DNA of 64,000 bases from Pseudoalteromonas sp. 0303 (GTDB lineage: Bacteria > Pseudomonadota > Gammaproteobacteria > Enterobacterales > Alteromonadaceae): contig NZ_JABVXF010000005.1 in assembly GCF_013349995.1 (NCBI RefSeq), positions 116,799-180,798 on the forward strand, written 5' to 3'. This document shows, in pieces, positions 37,483 to 46,840 of the stretch. Positions within the stretch are counted from its first letter, which is position 1. The number at the start of each line of letters is the position of its first letter. Made by a program: the position numbers and the translations under genes. The notes below the pieces were generated by a model. The model had not been told where the DNA came from, did not search any database, and worked only from the letters and a program-made list of their open reading frames with translations.

Positions 37483-38037
37483 ATGCGCCATTCATTTATA
37501 AGCCAAAAAAGTAATGCATTGTTATTGATTATTGACCTTCAGGCAGGGCTTGAACCGGTAATTAACGACTTTGGCTTAGCTGTTAACCAGACCGAAAAGT
37601 TAATTAAAGCAGCTAAAGCTTTAGATATTCCCTATTTATTTACCGAACAAAATCCAACCAAGTTAGGTAAAAGTAGTGAACAGCTCTTACCTTTTATAAC
37701 TGGCACTAACTGCTATCACAAAATACATTTTAGCGCATGCCAAGAAGCGCAATTTAACAACCAATTGGCTGGCTTTAACCGTAAACAAATCGTGGTAACA
37801 GGTACCGAGTCGCATGTGTGTGTACTGCAAACTTGTTTAGACTTAATTGCCAATGGCTATCAGGTATTTGTGGTTGAAGATGCCATTGCATCACGCAACG
37901 AAAAACACAAAGAGTTAGCAATTAAGCAGCTATTGGCAGCAGGTGCTATTATTAGCTGTACAGAAAGTGTGATATTTCAATGGCTAGAAAAAGCAGGGAC
38001 CGAACAATTTAGAGCATTATTGCAATTAATAAAGTGA
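37483..38037 (+). CDS. Isochorismatase-family cysteine hydrolase (YcaC-like)
   Basis: A 184-residue cysteine hydrolase. The catalytic set expected of the family is visible: Asp in LLLIIDLQAGLEP, Lys in CYHKIHFSA and Cys in VTGTESHVCVLQTCLDL. Members hydrolyse isochorismate, nicotinamide or other amides; the YcaC-like group has no firm substrate. A GTG one codon upstream is an alternative start. Confidence 0.85.
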   Translation: MRHSFISQKSNALLLIIDLQAGLEPVINDFGLAVNQTEKLIKAAKALDIPYLFTEQNPTKLGKSSEQLLPFITGTNCYHKIHFSACQEAQFNNQLAGFNRKQIVVTGTESHVCVLQTCLDLIANGYQVFVVEDAIASRNEKHKELAIKQLLAAGAIISCTESVIFQWLEKAGTEQFRALLQLIK

Positions 38038-38113
38038 ACCATGATGCGCATCAAACCGTATTAGCTCGATTAATTGTATTTTTGTAAATTATTTAATAAT
38101 TAAGGCTTTATCT

Positions 38114-39580
38114 ATGACGAGTGTGCGCCGCCTTTTTACTTATTTGTTCCTTTTATTGTTTGTTGAATCTTTAGTTTTAGGCTTTATCTATTCGACCCTA
38201 ATTACAGGTGTGGTAACGGGTTTATTATTGCTATCTTTACCGCTTTGGATGCTCCATCAATACCCAACGAGCAAATTAACAGCTCATGTTGTGGCTGCCG
38301 GTTGCATGATGTTTTCGTTTTTACACATCCAACAAAGCTGCGGCCTCATTGAAGTTCACTTTGAAATATTTATTTTAATGGCCGTGTTGATCATGTTTGT
38401 TGAATGGCGCGTGTTTATTACTGCACTTGCTTTTGTGGCAGTTCACCATTTGAGCTTTTACTTTTTACAGATAAACGAAGTCGGTTTATACGTTTTTGAC
38501 CCAGATCGATTGTATTTTAGCACCGTACTTATTCATGCCGTGTATGCCATTGTTGAAGCAATTGTAGCTGGCTATATTGCTAAAACCCTACATCGTGAAC
38601 GTAGTTCTGGCTTATCGTTAAGCACAACGACAGAGCAGATAATGGCCGACGAAAACAGCATTAATATTAGTTTAAGAGCGGATGATAGTCACAGTGAAGC
38701 TGTAGCGGGTTTTAACCGCTTACTAGGTTTTGTATCGAGCGTGATTGGTGATGTTCAAAGCCAAAGTAGTGTTTTAAAAAACCAGTCTAAACAATTACTT
38801 GAAGTACACGACGAATTGCATGAGCAAGCACTTAATCGTGAGCAGCTATCGACGGATATCGCGCAGTCAGGTGAACGAGTCGCCGAAGGCTTTGCTCATG
38901 TTGAACAAGAAAGTAATGAGCTACAAACACAGTTTGAGCAGCTCCATTTAAGTGCTACAGAGGCATTAAATGAAGTGGCTAATACAGACAGCAAAACGGC
39001 TGAGCTTGCTAATAACCTTCAAGAAGCAGATCAAAATATAGGCCAACTGGTGAGTGCATGTTCGCATATCTCAGAATTACTTAATGAAATTTCGTCAATT
39101 GCTGAGCAAACGAATTTACTTGCGCTTAACGCTGCAATTGAAGCTGCGCGTGCTGGTGAACAAGGCCGCGGCTTTGCGGTAGTGGCTGATGAAGTTAGAA
39201 ACTTGGCAACACGCAGTAAAAACACGACGGATAAAATAACTAATACGCTTGAAAGCTTGATGCAAAACAGTGCCTCATCAACCAAGTCTATGCAGGGTAG
39301 TGTTGCGCTTATAGAGCAGTTGTCGGCCATTAGTTCGCAGATGAAACTGCAAATTACCGAGATGACAGAGCAGGTGAATGTTGCTGCAAGTAGCTCACAG
39401 GCAGTTGCTCATGTAGTGCAAAATCAAGCGGGTAATACGCGTGCTATTGCCGATAATTCACAGGCCTTAATTGCTAATCAAGCCAACGACAACTTGATGA
39501 TTGAAAAACTCACCGATCGCGTACAGTTAATTGATGTAAGTATCGATGTACTGGAGCAAGGTATTGCTAAATTCAAATAG
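38114..39580 (+). CDS. Chemoreceptor with a six-helix, histidine-rich membrane sensor
   Basis: A 488-residue methyl-accepting protein whose sensor is the membrane itself. About six hydrophobic segments (residues 8-160) lack a periplasmic domain and carry His48, His58, His71, His82, His111/112 and His141, several at helix ends. The pattern suggests haem or metal binding and thus a redox or oxygen sensor, but this is inference. The signalling coiled coil has the tip [20 protein letters not shown]. The 3' end overlaps the next gene by about 35 nt if that gene's ATG is used. Confidence 0.85.
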   Translation: MTSVRRLFTYLFLLLFVESLVLGFIYSTLITGVVTGLLLLSLPLWMLHQYPTSKLTAHVVAAGCMMFSFLHIQQSCGLIEVHFEIFILMAVLIMFVEWRVFITALAFVAVHHLSFYFLQINEVGLYVFDPDRLYFSTVLIHAVYAIVEAIVAGYIAKTLHRERSSGLSLSTTTEQIMADENSINISLRADDSHSEAVAGFNRLLGFVSSVIGDVQSQSSVLKNQSKQLLEVHDELHEQALNREQLSTDIAQSGERVAEGFAHVEQESNELQTQFEQLHLSATEALNEVANTDSKTAELANNLQEADQNIGQLVSACSHISELLNEISSIAEQTNLLALNAAIEAARAGEQGRGFAVVADEVRNLATRSKNTTDKITNTLESLMQNSASSTKSMQGSVALIEQLSAISSQMKLQITEMTEQVNVAASSSQAVAHVVQNQAGNTRAIADNSQALIANQANDNLMIEKLTDRVQLIDVSIDVLEQGIAKFK

Positions 39581-40079
39581 CAAATGGCTGATAGTGGCAA
39601 CTCTACTTTGGGTTGCCTCTGTAGCATTAGCCTTGGTGTTTGCTTATTCTCAACAAGCAAGCTCCTTTGATCCAGATAAAAAGCTAGCCACAGCAAATTG
39701 GTTACCTGCTTTTCAACAAAGTATGGGGCTTGGCACCACAAATACAGATACCTTGTACATTATTGATGAAAATACCTGTGTATGCTCAGAGCGCTCACAA
39801 CCGCACATAACAAGCCTTAGCAGCTATGCAGCAGAGCAAGGTATTAAAGTAATAAAACTTAAACCAACATCTGCGGTTGCTGCAATATTACCCGCTCAAC
39901 CTGCCGCAGTACTTGTTTCAGAAAATCAACAGCTTGTGTATGCAGGGCCATTATCAAAAGGACTCGCCTGTTCAAGTCAGAATGGCTTTGTTGAGTTAGT
40001 AATTGCAAACTTACGTGCGGGTTTTAATAGCCAGTTTATTAACTCAGATGCTGAGGGGTGCTATTGTGAGATTAACTGA
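39546..40079 (+). CDS. DUF6436-like membrane-anchored protein
   Basis: A protein of up to 177 residues with one N-terminal membrane helix ([20 protein letters not shown]) and an exported domain that looks thioredoxin-like. It has a cysteine pair in [14 protein letters not shown], a later single Cys (GLACSSQNG) and CYCEIN at the C-terminus. I recall similar proteins as DUF6436. The start is uncertain: the ATG at 39546 lies inside the chemoreceptor gene, and a TTG at 39564 with AAGG just before it is as likely. Confidence 0.65.
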   Translation: MYWSKVLLNSNSKWLIVATLLWVASVALALVFAYSQQASSFDPDKKLATANWLPAFQQSMGLGTTNTDTLYIIDENTCVCSERSQPHITSLSSYAAEQGIKVIKLKPTSAVAAILPAQPAAVLVSENQQLVYAGPLSKGLACSSQNGFVELVIANLRAGFNSQFINSDAEGCYCEIN

Positions 40080-40108
40080 GCTATTAAAAAAGCAGCGTTA
40101 AAATAAAC

Positions 40109-40768
40109 ATGAAATTAAAAGAATTTGATCTGTGGGCCTTTAAACAAGAGCTAGCCGAATGTAGAAAATTTACCTTATTTTCTAGAAGTGTATACGCCCA
40201 TTATGAACGGTATTTTTGTCAGATAGAGACTAACGGAATTTACCGAGTAATTATTAAGTTAAGTGAATCGGATAAACGTGATGGGACCACAGAGTTAAGT
40301 AGTTCTGTGCTTAAATTTTATCAACCTTTTGATTTTATAGCATTTAATAGATTAGGTGAGTATGAAAAGAAACTATGCCTATTAGATACGTTGCAGCAAG
40401 CATTAGTTAAATTAACAGTAATGTATGAATGGCCAATAGAGCCGTTTAATCAAGCATATGCAGCGGTTTTGAGAGATAGTTTTGTTAACCATTATACCTT
40501 TCGAAAAAAGCATAACCGTAACAGAAAACTTATTTCAGAATTAGAGTGCCATCACGAATCGATGAGCTTTGATTGTTTTGTAAAAATCAAAAATAAAATC
40601 GGGGAAGTGCTGTTTTCAAAACGTTTATTTAGTGCTGAGCCTGATGAGTTTCTGTTTAATGGCTTACTAGGCGATATTAGATGGATTGATAATGAGACAC
40701 TCGCAGTTTTGAATAAAGATAAGAGTGAATCAGAGCGGATTAGAGTGCCAAATATCATGAGCCAATAA
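40109..40768 (+). CDS. Hypothetical protein
   Basis: A 219-residue soluble protein I do not recognise. It is rich in Lys, Glu, Phe and Tyr, with no signal peptide, membrane segment or known motif. A basic stretch (FRKKHNRNRKL, about 131-141) separates an N-terminal helical part from a C-terminal part with beta-like segments. It starts 29 nt after the DUF6436-like gene on the same strand, so they may be cotranscribed. Confidence 0.6.
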   Translation: MKLKEFDLWAFKQELAECRKFTLFSRSVYAHYERYFCQIETNGIYRVIIKLSESDKRDGTTELSSSVLKFYQPFDFIAFNRLGEYEKKLCLLDTLQQALVKLTVMYEWPIEPFNQAYAAVLRDSFVNHYTFRKKHNRNRKLISELECHHESMSFDCFVKIKNKIGEVLFSKRLFSAEPDEFLFNGLLGDIRWIDNETLAVLNKDKSESERIRVPNIMSQ

Positions 40769-40811
40769 AGTTTAATGGTATAACTTTTTATGACGTAATC
40801 TTCTCATGCTT

Positions 40812-40843
40812 AGTCATAAAAGAGGCCAAGTATATTGGCCTCT
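40812..40843 (-). terminator. Terminator of the CHRD lipoprotein gene
   Basis: AGAGGCCAA (40821-40829) pairs with TTGGCCTCT (40835-40843). On the minus strand the stem is followed by TTTTATGACT. Confidence 0.75.
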
Positions 40844-40855
40844 GACTCTATAAAG

Positions 40856-43129
40856 TTATTGAATTTGGCCTCGTATCTCACCGCTTGGGTTTGCAGGGGT
40901 ATGAATGTTTACATAATGACCGCCTGAAGCTAAAACTGAAAACATATCGGCGTCTATCATTAAGCCCGTGCTGCTCATCCAGCGATTCATATCATCACTG
41001 TCTTGTACAAGAGGAGCTAACACAGGGCCATTATCACCTGCTACGCCAGTATGAATATGGGCAGCAGTTGCATCGCTTACACCTGATGTTAGTACTTGCA
41101 GCTCAACACTGTAATCATTGGTATCCACTAGCGCATAACCATCACCAGATGCATCCGTTGTGACTGCGGGTACTTCTTGTTCACCAGAAAGCGGGAAGGT
41201 TACAAACACGTAGTTGTCGGTAAGGATTTGACCACGTAGTTCACCACCTGGGTTAGCTGGAGTATGCACATTAACGTAGTGACCACCTGATGCGAGTACT
41301 GCAAAAATATCTGCATTGATCATGGTGTTTTCAGGTGTTTGCCACAGGTTTATGTTATCGCTTGACTGCTCTAACGCGGCAAGAACGTCGCCATTGGTGC
41401 CAATACGACCTGTATGAATGTGGGCAGCAGTAGCATCACTCACACCTTCGGTTAACGCTCTTAATTCTAGATGGTAATTATCCATATTGACTAAGGCATA
41501 ACCACTACCTGATGCCATCGTATCAACAGCAGGAACTTCTTGCATACCACTAAGTGGGAAAGTAACGAGCTGATAGTTATCAGTTAAGATTTGACCTCTA
41601 ATTTCGCCACCCATGTTAGCAGGCGTATGCACGTTAACGTAATGACCACCTGATGCAAGTACCTCAAATATCTCTGCGTTGATCATGGTATTTGCTGGTG
41701 TCATCCACATGCCTGCGTCAGCTGTTGACTGCTCAAGTGCAACGAGTACGTCGCCATTCGTGCCAATTCGGCCAGTGTGAATGTGTGCACCTGTCGCATC
41801 ATCAACACCCATTGTGTTTACTAATAGCTCTAGGGCATAGTTATCCATGTTGATTAATGCATAGCCTTCACCGCTTGCATCAGTTTCAACTGCAGGAACT
41901 TCTTGATCACCGCTTAGTTTAAAACTCGTAAAACCAAAGTTACTGGTTAAGATTTGCCCGCGAAGCTCGCCGCCAGCATTAGCAGGTGTATGAACATTGA
42001 CATAGTGACCGCCAGAAGCCAGCACTGCAAAAATATCTGCATTGATTTGCGTGTTGCTTGGTGTCATCCAGACATTGCTATCATCCATTGATTGTTCAAG
42101 AGCTACTAATACATCGCCATTAGTCCCGATGCGGCCTGTATGAATGTGCGCAGCACTTGCATCGTCTAAGCCTGACGTGACAACAGTTAGCTCTACACTG
42201 TAGTCTGTTGTATCAACAAGGGCATAACCATCACCATCAGCCATGGTGCTGACCATAGGCACTTCTTGATTACCACTCAAGTCAAAGGTCGCAACTGCAT
42301 AGTTGTCTGTTAAGATTTGGCCGCGAATTTCGCCACCGGCAAATTCAGGTGTGTGAACGTTAACATAGTGACCGCCGTCTAAAAGTACTGCCAGAGTGTC
42401 GCTGTCGATCATGGTGCCTTCTGGTACAACCCAGTCAGTCATGACTTCGTCGTCTTGTTCTAAAGTCACGAATACATCACCATTTGAGCCTAATTTACCT
42501 GTATGGATATGAGCTGCTGTAGCGTCATCAACACCCATAGTCACCGCACGAAGCCGTAATTCTGTCGTGGCGCTATCATAAGATGCATAGCCATAACCCA
42601 TTGCGTCACTGTCGTTCATAGGCACTTGCTGATCGCCATTTAAAACAAACGTGATGATACTCGTTGTATCAGGCACAATTTGCGCACGAAGTTCGCCGTC
42701 TGCATATTGTTCGGTATGAAGGTTTATATACCAATCACCATCCATTAAATCAGCAATTAGGCTTTCATCAAGGTCGGTAATTGCGACTTCATACATACCA
42801 TTGGTAGTGGCCTCAAATGTAAAGGCAACATCACCATTAGCGCCTAAATCGCCGTCGTGTATGTGTGCTGCGCTAAAACCTTCAACTGAGCTTGCATCAA
42901 GTGTTGCACGAAATTGCATTAAACCTTCGTCAAGCTCTACCGTTGCAGTCGCAGTTTGCATTGAGTCATTCATTGGCACTTCTTGTTTGCCACTTAGAGT
43001 TACAGAGTAAGTATTACTCGGAGTGAATTCTTGAACTGGGGGGGGAGTAACAACTTCGGTATTATCGTCATCATCATCGCTACACGCGGTGAGAAAAAGT
43101 AAGCTACTAGCCAGGAGTATGTATTTCAT
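40856..43129 (-). CDS. Lipoprotein with six CHRD repeats
   Basis: A 757-residue predicted lipoprotein with lipobox LTAC (Cys16) followed by an aspartate run. Six tandem CHRD domains start near residues 41, 157, 278, 399, 520 and 641. The last five units begin exactly 121 residues apart. Each holds a G-x-Q-x-VP opening, an AHIHTG-type histidine pair and a GGHYVN(V/I)HT motif; the first unit has degenerate forms. CHRD domains occur in animal chordin and in many bacterial surface proteins; the bacterial function is unknown, and the His pairs suggest metal binding. A +2 aspartate would favour inner-membrane retention by the E. coli rule, but here +2 is Ser. Confidence 0.85.
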   Translation of the reverse strand: MKYILLASSLLFLTACSDDDDDNTEVVTPPPVQEFTPSNTYSVTLSGKQEVPMNDSMQTATATVELDEGLMQFRATLDASSVEGFSAAHIHDGDLGANGDVAFTFEATTNGMYEVAITDLDESLIADLMDGDWYINLHTEQYADGELRAQIVPDTTSIITFVLNGDQQVPMNDSDAMGYGYASYDSATTELRLRAVTMGVDDATAAHIHTGKLGSNGDVFVTLEQDDEVMTDWVVPEGTMIDSDTLAVLLDGGHYVNVHTPEFAGGEIRGQILTDNYAVATFDLSGNQEVPMVSTMADGDGYALVDTTDYSVELTVVTSGLDDASAAHIHTGRIGTNGDVLVALEQSMDDSNVWMTPSNTQINADIFAVLASGGHYVNVHTPANAGGELRGQILTSNFGFTSFKLSGDQEVPAVETDASGEGYALINMDNYALELLVNTMGVDDATGAHIHTGRIGTNGDVLVALEQSTADAGMWMTPANTMINAEIFEVLASGGHYVNVHTPANMGGEIRGQILTDNYQLVTFPLSGMQEVPAVDTMASGSGYALVNMDNYHLELRALTEGVSDATAAHIHTGRIGTNGDVLAALEQSSDNINLWQTPENTMINADIFAVLASGGHYVNVHTPANPGGELRGQILTDNYVFVTFPLSGEQEVPAVTTDASGDGYALVDTNDYSVELQVLTSGVSDATAAHIHTGVAGDNGPVLAPLVQDSDDMNRWMSSTGLMIDADMFSVLASGGHYVNIHTPANPSGEIRGQIQ
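40859..43009 (-). repeat. Six in-frame tandem repeats of about 363 bp (CHRD units)
   Basis: The last four units are the most alike at DNA level, for example the stretches around the GGHYVN motif. This suggests recent duplication or ongoing recombination. The first unit is the most divergent. Confidence 0.8.
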
Positions 43130-43258
43130 CGTTCTTCCTTATATCTTTGTATGTTCGGACGTTACGACGTGTCCATTTCAATAAGGTATACGGCAGGTAT
43201 TTAAAAAACGATCACAAAAGGTTATTTAAAAGTTAAAAACTGGTTCTTTAGTGTTGGT

Positions 43259-43471
43259 TTGTTGAAAAAGGGGATTAATAGTTTAAAAAGCAATAAAGGT
43301 CTAGCTCCAGAACAACGAGAAAGTGAGTTACTAGAGCTTAATAAACAACTTGATGAAGAAATAAATGCAGTCCAGCTTGCCGTAAAAAGTAATGTTTCTA
43401 CGATGATAAACTCTTTGTTTGCTCCTACGTCTAGTAATCACTCAGGTATGCTGTTTAACAATAAAGCGTAA
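43259..43471 (+). CDS. Possible small hypothetical protein
   Basis: A 70-codon open frame beginning at a TTG, with no clear ribosome site. The product is polar, with a helical, coiled-coil-like middle (APEQRESELLELNKQLDEEI). The frame is open for a further 18 codons upstream without an ATG, so it could be the tail of a lost gene. It is recorded because the residue use looks protein-like, but support is weak. Confidence 0.25.
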   Translation: MLKKGINSLKSNKGLAPEQRESELLELNKQLDEEINAVQLAVKSNVSTMINSLFAPTSSNHSGMLFNNKA

Positions 43472-43854
43472 GTTCAAATCAAAGAGCTTGTTCGCAGTTG
43501 CTTTGCCAATTGCATATTTATAAGTGTAATTTTGATAAGTAAAGAGGCATGGTTATCTCTACCATCGTCATAAAAAATGTACACCAAAATTTGAGAGTAA
43601 GGTTAAGCTTTACTTTCCCTAACTGAATTATGATAACAAGTAATTGGCTCATTTACAGGTGAGATAATATTGAAATACTTGACTCAAAGGATTCAAAATC
43701 GTTTCATTAGGCAGTCAAGTACTGCTTTATTCTCCGTGCTTGTGAACAGTTCTTTTAGTAAAATAATTATTAGGGGTAGAAGAAAGAGCTACCCCCTGCT
43801 TTTATAATATTTATGAAGAAGGGGGTGAAAGGAAGGTAAGCGACCAGATGTCTA
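43472..43854. other. Intergenic stretch with one terminator-like hairpin
   Basis: No convincing gene. A hairpin GGGGTAG/CTACCCC (43773-43795) followed by CTGCTTTTAT could act as a terminator. A 45-codon frame from a TTG at 43670 (RIQNRFIRQSSTALFSVLV) follows an AGGTGAG site but is too short and unknown to call. Confidence 0.4.
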
Positions 43855-44862
43855 TTAACCGTCAATTTGTTTGGTCAGGAATATATTAGGGCTCGTTGAG
43901 AAGAAGCTGTACACGTAGCCGTTATGTACGACGTAACGGTTGCCGTATGAGTCGTCACCCTGAACCCATGGAATCTCTTTAGATATATCACGATATAGGC
44001 TACGACCAATTGCTTTTTGCCATAGGACTTCTTGAACGTCTACGATTTCGTGGCCTGATTCAGTGGTGGCTGTTAACGTTTGGCCATTTTCATCTACTTT
44101 ATGGCCGCCTAAAATAGTAATTTGATGGCCTGCAGGTGACGAGCGGTAAGCAGGTTTAAAACCAAGTGACAGCGCTTCAATTGGGTCTATAGTCTCGATT
44201 TTTTGATAATCAATAGACGTTACTATCGCTAAGATATGTTTTGGCTTGTTAGGAAAGTCAGATGTATTTGCGTCAGGGCGTAATGTGCCTGAATAAATTA
44301 GGTTGTAGCCTTTCGACATTGTGCCACTTTCTTTAATGTCATAACCGTGGTTGCTAAACGCGGTTTTTAGCGCTTCAAATGTTAGTTCCACAGCAATTGT
44401 TTTTGCTTGCTCAGGAGTATCAATTGTCTTGCCGTTTACTTCGCTTGGCAGCCAAATTTGGCCAATTTTTTCTTTCGAGCCATCAAAGATATAGCTTGCC
44501 ATATCAAGCGCTGCGCCAATTGTTACAGCTTGAGAGCTGCCTTCTAGCGACATTGGGTTGCCTGTTAAAGCGGCTGCACCAATAAAGCCAATGGTCGGTT
44601 CAGCGACGTTCCACCCAGGTGATTCGTTTGCAATTCTTTGGGCAAGTTCTTTGCGGTCTTTTGTTCCCATCAAGTTACGGGCGAGATAACGTGTTTTGTT
44701 GATGCGCTCGCTACCTGTGGGTGTTACTTCAATATCTTTTACTAGTGTTACTTTGCTTAGAGATTCTTTTTCTGCAAGTTTAGCAGGGTCTACAGGAGTA
44801 CTCTTACATGCAGATAAAGACAGAGCTATTGCGATGCCTAAAGTAGCTGTTAGTTTTTTCAT
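43855..44862 (-). CDS. Hypothetical lipoprotein
   Basis: A 335-residue predicted lipoprotein (lipobox LSAC, then KSTPVDPAKLAEKES). I do not recognise the family. The mature part has a small-residue, slightly hydrophobic stretch (PTIGFIGAAALTGNP) and a mixed alpha/beta body ending in a C-terminal domain with many aromatic residues (YVVHNGYVYSFFS). The ATG at 44862 follows AGGATCACC; the frame is open for 35 further codons upstream but without a signal peptide-like start. Confidence 0.7.
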   Translation of the reverse strand: MKKLTATLGIAIALSLSACKSTPVDPAKLAEKESLSKVTLVKDIEVTPTGSERINKTRYLARNLMGTKDRKELAQRIANESPGWNVAEPTIGFIGAAALTGNPMSLEGSSQAVTIGAALDMASYIFDGSKEKIGQIWLPSEVNGKTIDTPEQAKTIAVELTFEALKTAFSNHGYDIKESGTMSKGYNLIYSGTLRPDANTSDFPNKPKHILAIVTSIDYQKIETIDPIEALSLGFKPAYRSSPAGHQITILGGHKVDENGQTLTATTESGHEIVDVQEVLWQKAIGRSLYRDISKEIPWVQGDDSYGNRYVVHNGYVYSFFSTSPNIFLTKQIDG

Positions 44863-45123
44863 GGTGATCCTATGTTGATGAAGTGTTTTTGTTTTAAGTG
44901 CCTCCATAATTACATGAAATTCTCTCTTGTCAAAAAATATAAGTTCCTGATATATATAAATACTCACCTGTTACAAGGGGCTACTTTCAGAAGGAAAGCA
45001 CAGAGCATTGAAAATAAATAATACGAATTCATCAAAGTAGACATTGCATTGGGTAGATAGCAAGAAGTCTTTTTGAAAGCAGAACAAAGAACTAATGGGT
45101 GACCCCATAGTTTGTACATATAC

Positions 45124-45491
45124 CAATTAGTAACTGAGGACGAAGCCTTAATGGCCTTAGAATATTTCGAGCACCGCTGGGATAGCAAATATACCCTAAT
45201 ATCTCTTGCTCATGGCGTAATAATTGGCAGAACGACAGCACCTTATTTAATTACCCCGAAGGTATCAGAAAAGCTATTTACACTACCAATGCCATCGAAT
45301 CGCTGAACTCAGTTATCCACAAAGCCATCAAAAAGCGTAAGCTGTTCCCGCATGATGACTTGGCTAAAAAAGTAGTTTACTTGGCTGTTGAGCAGGCATC
45401 TAAAAAAAGGGCGATTCCGATAAGAAATTGGAAATCGGCCTTAAATCGATTCATGATCGAATTCGAAGACCGATTAAAATATATTATTTAA
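45124..45491 (+). pseudogene. IS256-family transposase, C-terminal remnant with frameshift
   Basis: The reading frame LALEYFEHRWDSKY-like ends at about 45210, and homology resumes in another frame with WRNNWQNDSTLFNYPEGIRK, IYTTNAIESLNSVIHKAIKK and the typical IS256 ending RNWKSALNRFMIEFEDRL, closing at a TAA (45489-45491). A one-base loss near 45210 explains the break. The N-terminal two-thirds of the transposase and the left end are absent. Confidence 0.85.
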
Positions 45492-45495
45492 AACT

Positions 45496-45525
45496 GGCAG
45501 TTACACAAAATGTGGTACAGGGTCT
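45496..45525 (+). repeat. Right terminal inverted repeat of the IS256-family remnant
   Basis: GGCAGTTACACAAAATGTGG and the following TACAGGGTC lie 4 bp after the transposase stop, the position and style of an IS256-family end. No matching left copy was found nearby. Confidence 0.65.
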
Positions 45526-45608
45526 AGCTGCGAGCTAAATATTTAGCAATTTACCCATAGGGATTTTAATCTCAGCAGACAATGCATCTGCAAAATAGTT
45601 ACTAGCAA

Positions 45609-46454
45609 TTAAGTATTCTTTTCGAGCATTTCCGGATGTGTATCATACATGATACATAGAATTCGATTTCCTTCCCCTTTATAACCAGAGCCTAAAGGGT
45701 GACCTCTATAACATCTCCTATCGCCATAATCCTTACCTTGCGTAGCAAATACAGGCAAAATAAACGGAACTTCATACCTTTTTCCATTAACCTCATAAAC
45801 AAAATATACGGCGTACTTATTACGGACAATGTGCCAAGGCAATGAAAATATACCTACAAAGTCAACTTTTGGACCATTCCTTACATTCGAAGTTTTAGGT
45901 CGATAGTTAGGTTTGGGCCTATTAGAAACAATACTGGTGATATAATTTAAGTATTGCCTCTCAAGTTTCCAATTAGGCTCCAAAGTAATAATTGTGTTTT
46001 GTGTATAGCTATCAAAACGCGAATAGAACTGAGATTTACCTAGCTCGACTTTATCCATAAGCTTCTCAATTCCTGCAAGATATTCAGCTTCCTTGACTGG
46101 GATCTCTGCCAATACTTTATTGTGCTGCTCAATTCCAACTGAAGAATTAATGAATTTCTTAAATGAGTGAAGTTTTATAATGCTTTTTTCTGCTTCAACT
46201 ATACGCTGAGCCACTGTAATTCGTTTTAAATATAACTGGTCTTTGAGTCGCTTTATTTCTAAATTCTTTTCTTCTAAAGCCTTTGCGTTTTGACCTTTTA
46301 ATTGACCGACTTCCGAGTTAGCCTGAATCAAACTTGAGATTATTAATTCTTGCTCTTTCCGAGCAGAGTTTAATTCATCAATTTTTGATTTTGCATCCTG
46401 GAGCGCATCTTTTAGTTCTGCATTTTGAAAAAATCTAGATAAAGATGATTTCAT
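45609..46454 (-). CDS. Hypothetical coiled-coil protein
   Basis: A 281-residue protein of unknown family. Residues about 10-120 form a long charged coiled coil (EEKNLEIKRLKDQLYLKR). The C-terminal 90 residues are a compact domain with VGIFSLPWHIVRNKYAVYF and DRRCYRGHPLGSGYKGEGNR, containing paired Cys and His that could bind metal. The ATG at 46454 lacks a strong ribosome site; a TTG 30 codons upstream would give an unconvincing start. It sits between an IS256 remnant and a transposase remnant, so it was probably acquired. A coding-like frame continues beyond its stop. Confidence 0.6.
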   Translation of the reverse strand: MKSSLSRFFQNAELKDALQDAKSKIDELNSARKEQELIISSLIQANSEVGQLKGQNAKALEEKNLEIKRLKDQLYLKRITVAQRIVEAEKSIIKLHSFKKFINSSVGIEQHNKVLAEIPVKEAEYLAGIEKLMDKVELGKSQFYSRFDSYTQNTIITLEPNWKLERQYLNYITSIVSNRPKPNYRPKTSNVRNGPKVDFVGIFSLPWHIVRNKYAVYFVYEVNGKRYEVPFILPVFATQGKDYGDRRCYRGHPLGSGYKGEGNRILCIMYDTHPEMLEKNT

Positions 46455-46619
46455 ATCGCTGACTTTATAAGAACAAGCTCTAGAATAAGATTTAAATCGA
46501 CAAAATATTACTCCAATTTGGAGAATCTCATGCAATAGTAACAAACAGGGTTAGGTCTTTTTTTAGCTTATTGAGGCCTAATTTTTAGTTATTAACTAAC
46601 CAAGATTGATAGTGAAAGG

Positions 46620-46703
46620 ATGGCTAGGCCACTACGATTAGAGTTTGCAGGTGCTTTGTATCATGTTACGTCGTGAGGGAATGAGCGCACACTCAGTTAG
46701 CTG
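46620..46703 (+). pseudogene. REP-associated (Y1/RAYT-type) transposase, N-terminal remnant
   Basis: An ATG preceded by AAAGG opens MARPLRLEFAGALYHVTS, the usual start of REP-associated tyrosine transposases. The next codon is TGA where the family has arginine (CGA). Reading through gives RGNERTL before the frame closes again. Only the first 26 or so codons remain. Confidence 0.8.
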
Positions 46704-46765
46704 AGGTCTAGGCAAGTCCCCTTTCAGCATTAGCAACTTGTGTATTTTCTAGCTCATTTTAAAAA

Positions 46766-46804
46766 GGTAATGCATTTGCATTGCCTGTTCGTTCGTACTA
46801 AAAT
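46766..46804 (+). promoter_or_regulatory. Promoter with overlapping inverted repeat for the toxin-antitoxin operon
   Basis: TTGCAT (46776-46781) and TAAAAT (46799-46804), 17 bp apart, form a good sigma70 promoter. The -35 box lies inside an inverted repeat, GGTAATGCA (46766-46774) / TGCATTGCC (46777-46785), with one mismatch. PrlF/YhaV complexes repress their own promoter, so this is the likely operator. Confidence 0.65.
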
Positions 46805-46840
46805 CAAAGCTAATGAAGCAAATAAAAGACAGAGGTTGTT

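Noticed and set aside
40859..43009. Regular repeats that might suggest a CRISPR array
   Set aside because: The period is about 363 bp, in frame, and encodes CHRD domains; there are no short repeats with unique spacers.
44964..45188. Minus-strand frame of about 74 codons upstream of the second lipoprotein
   Set aside because: It overlaps the transposase remnant, has no ribosome site and reads as random Ser/Lys/Tyr-rich sequence.
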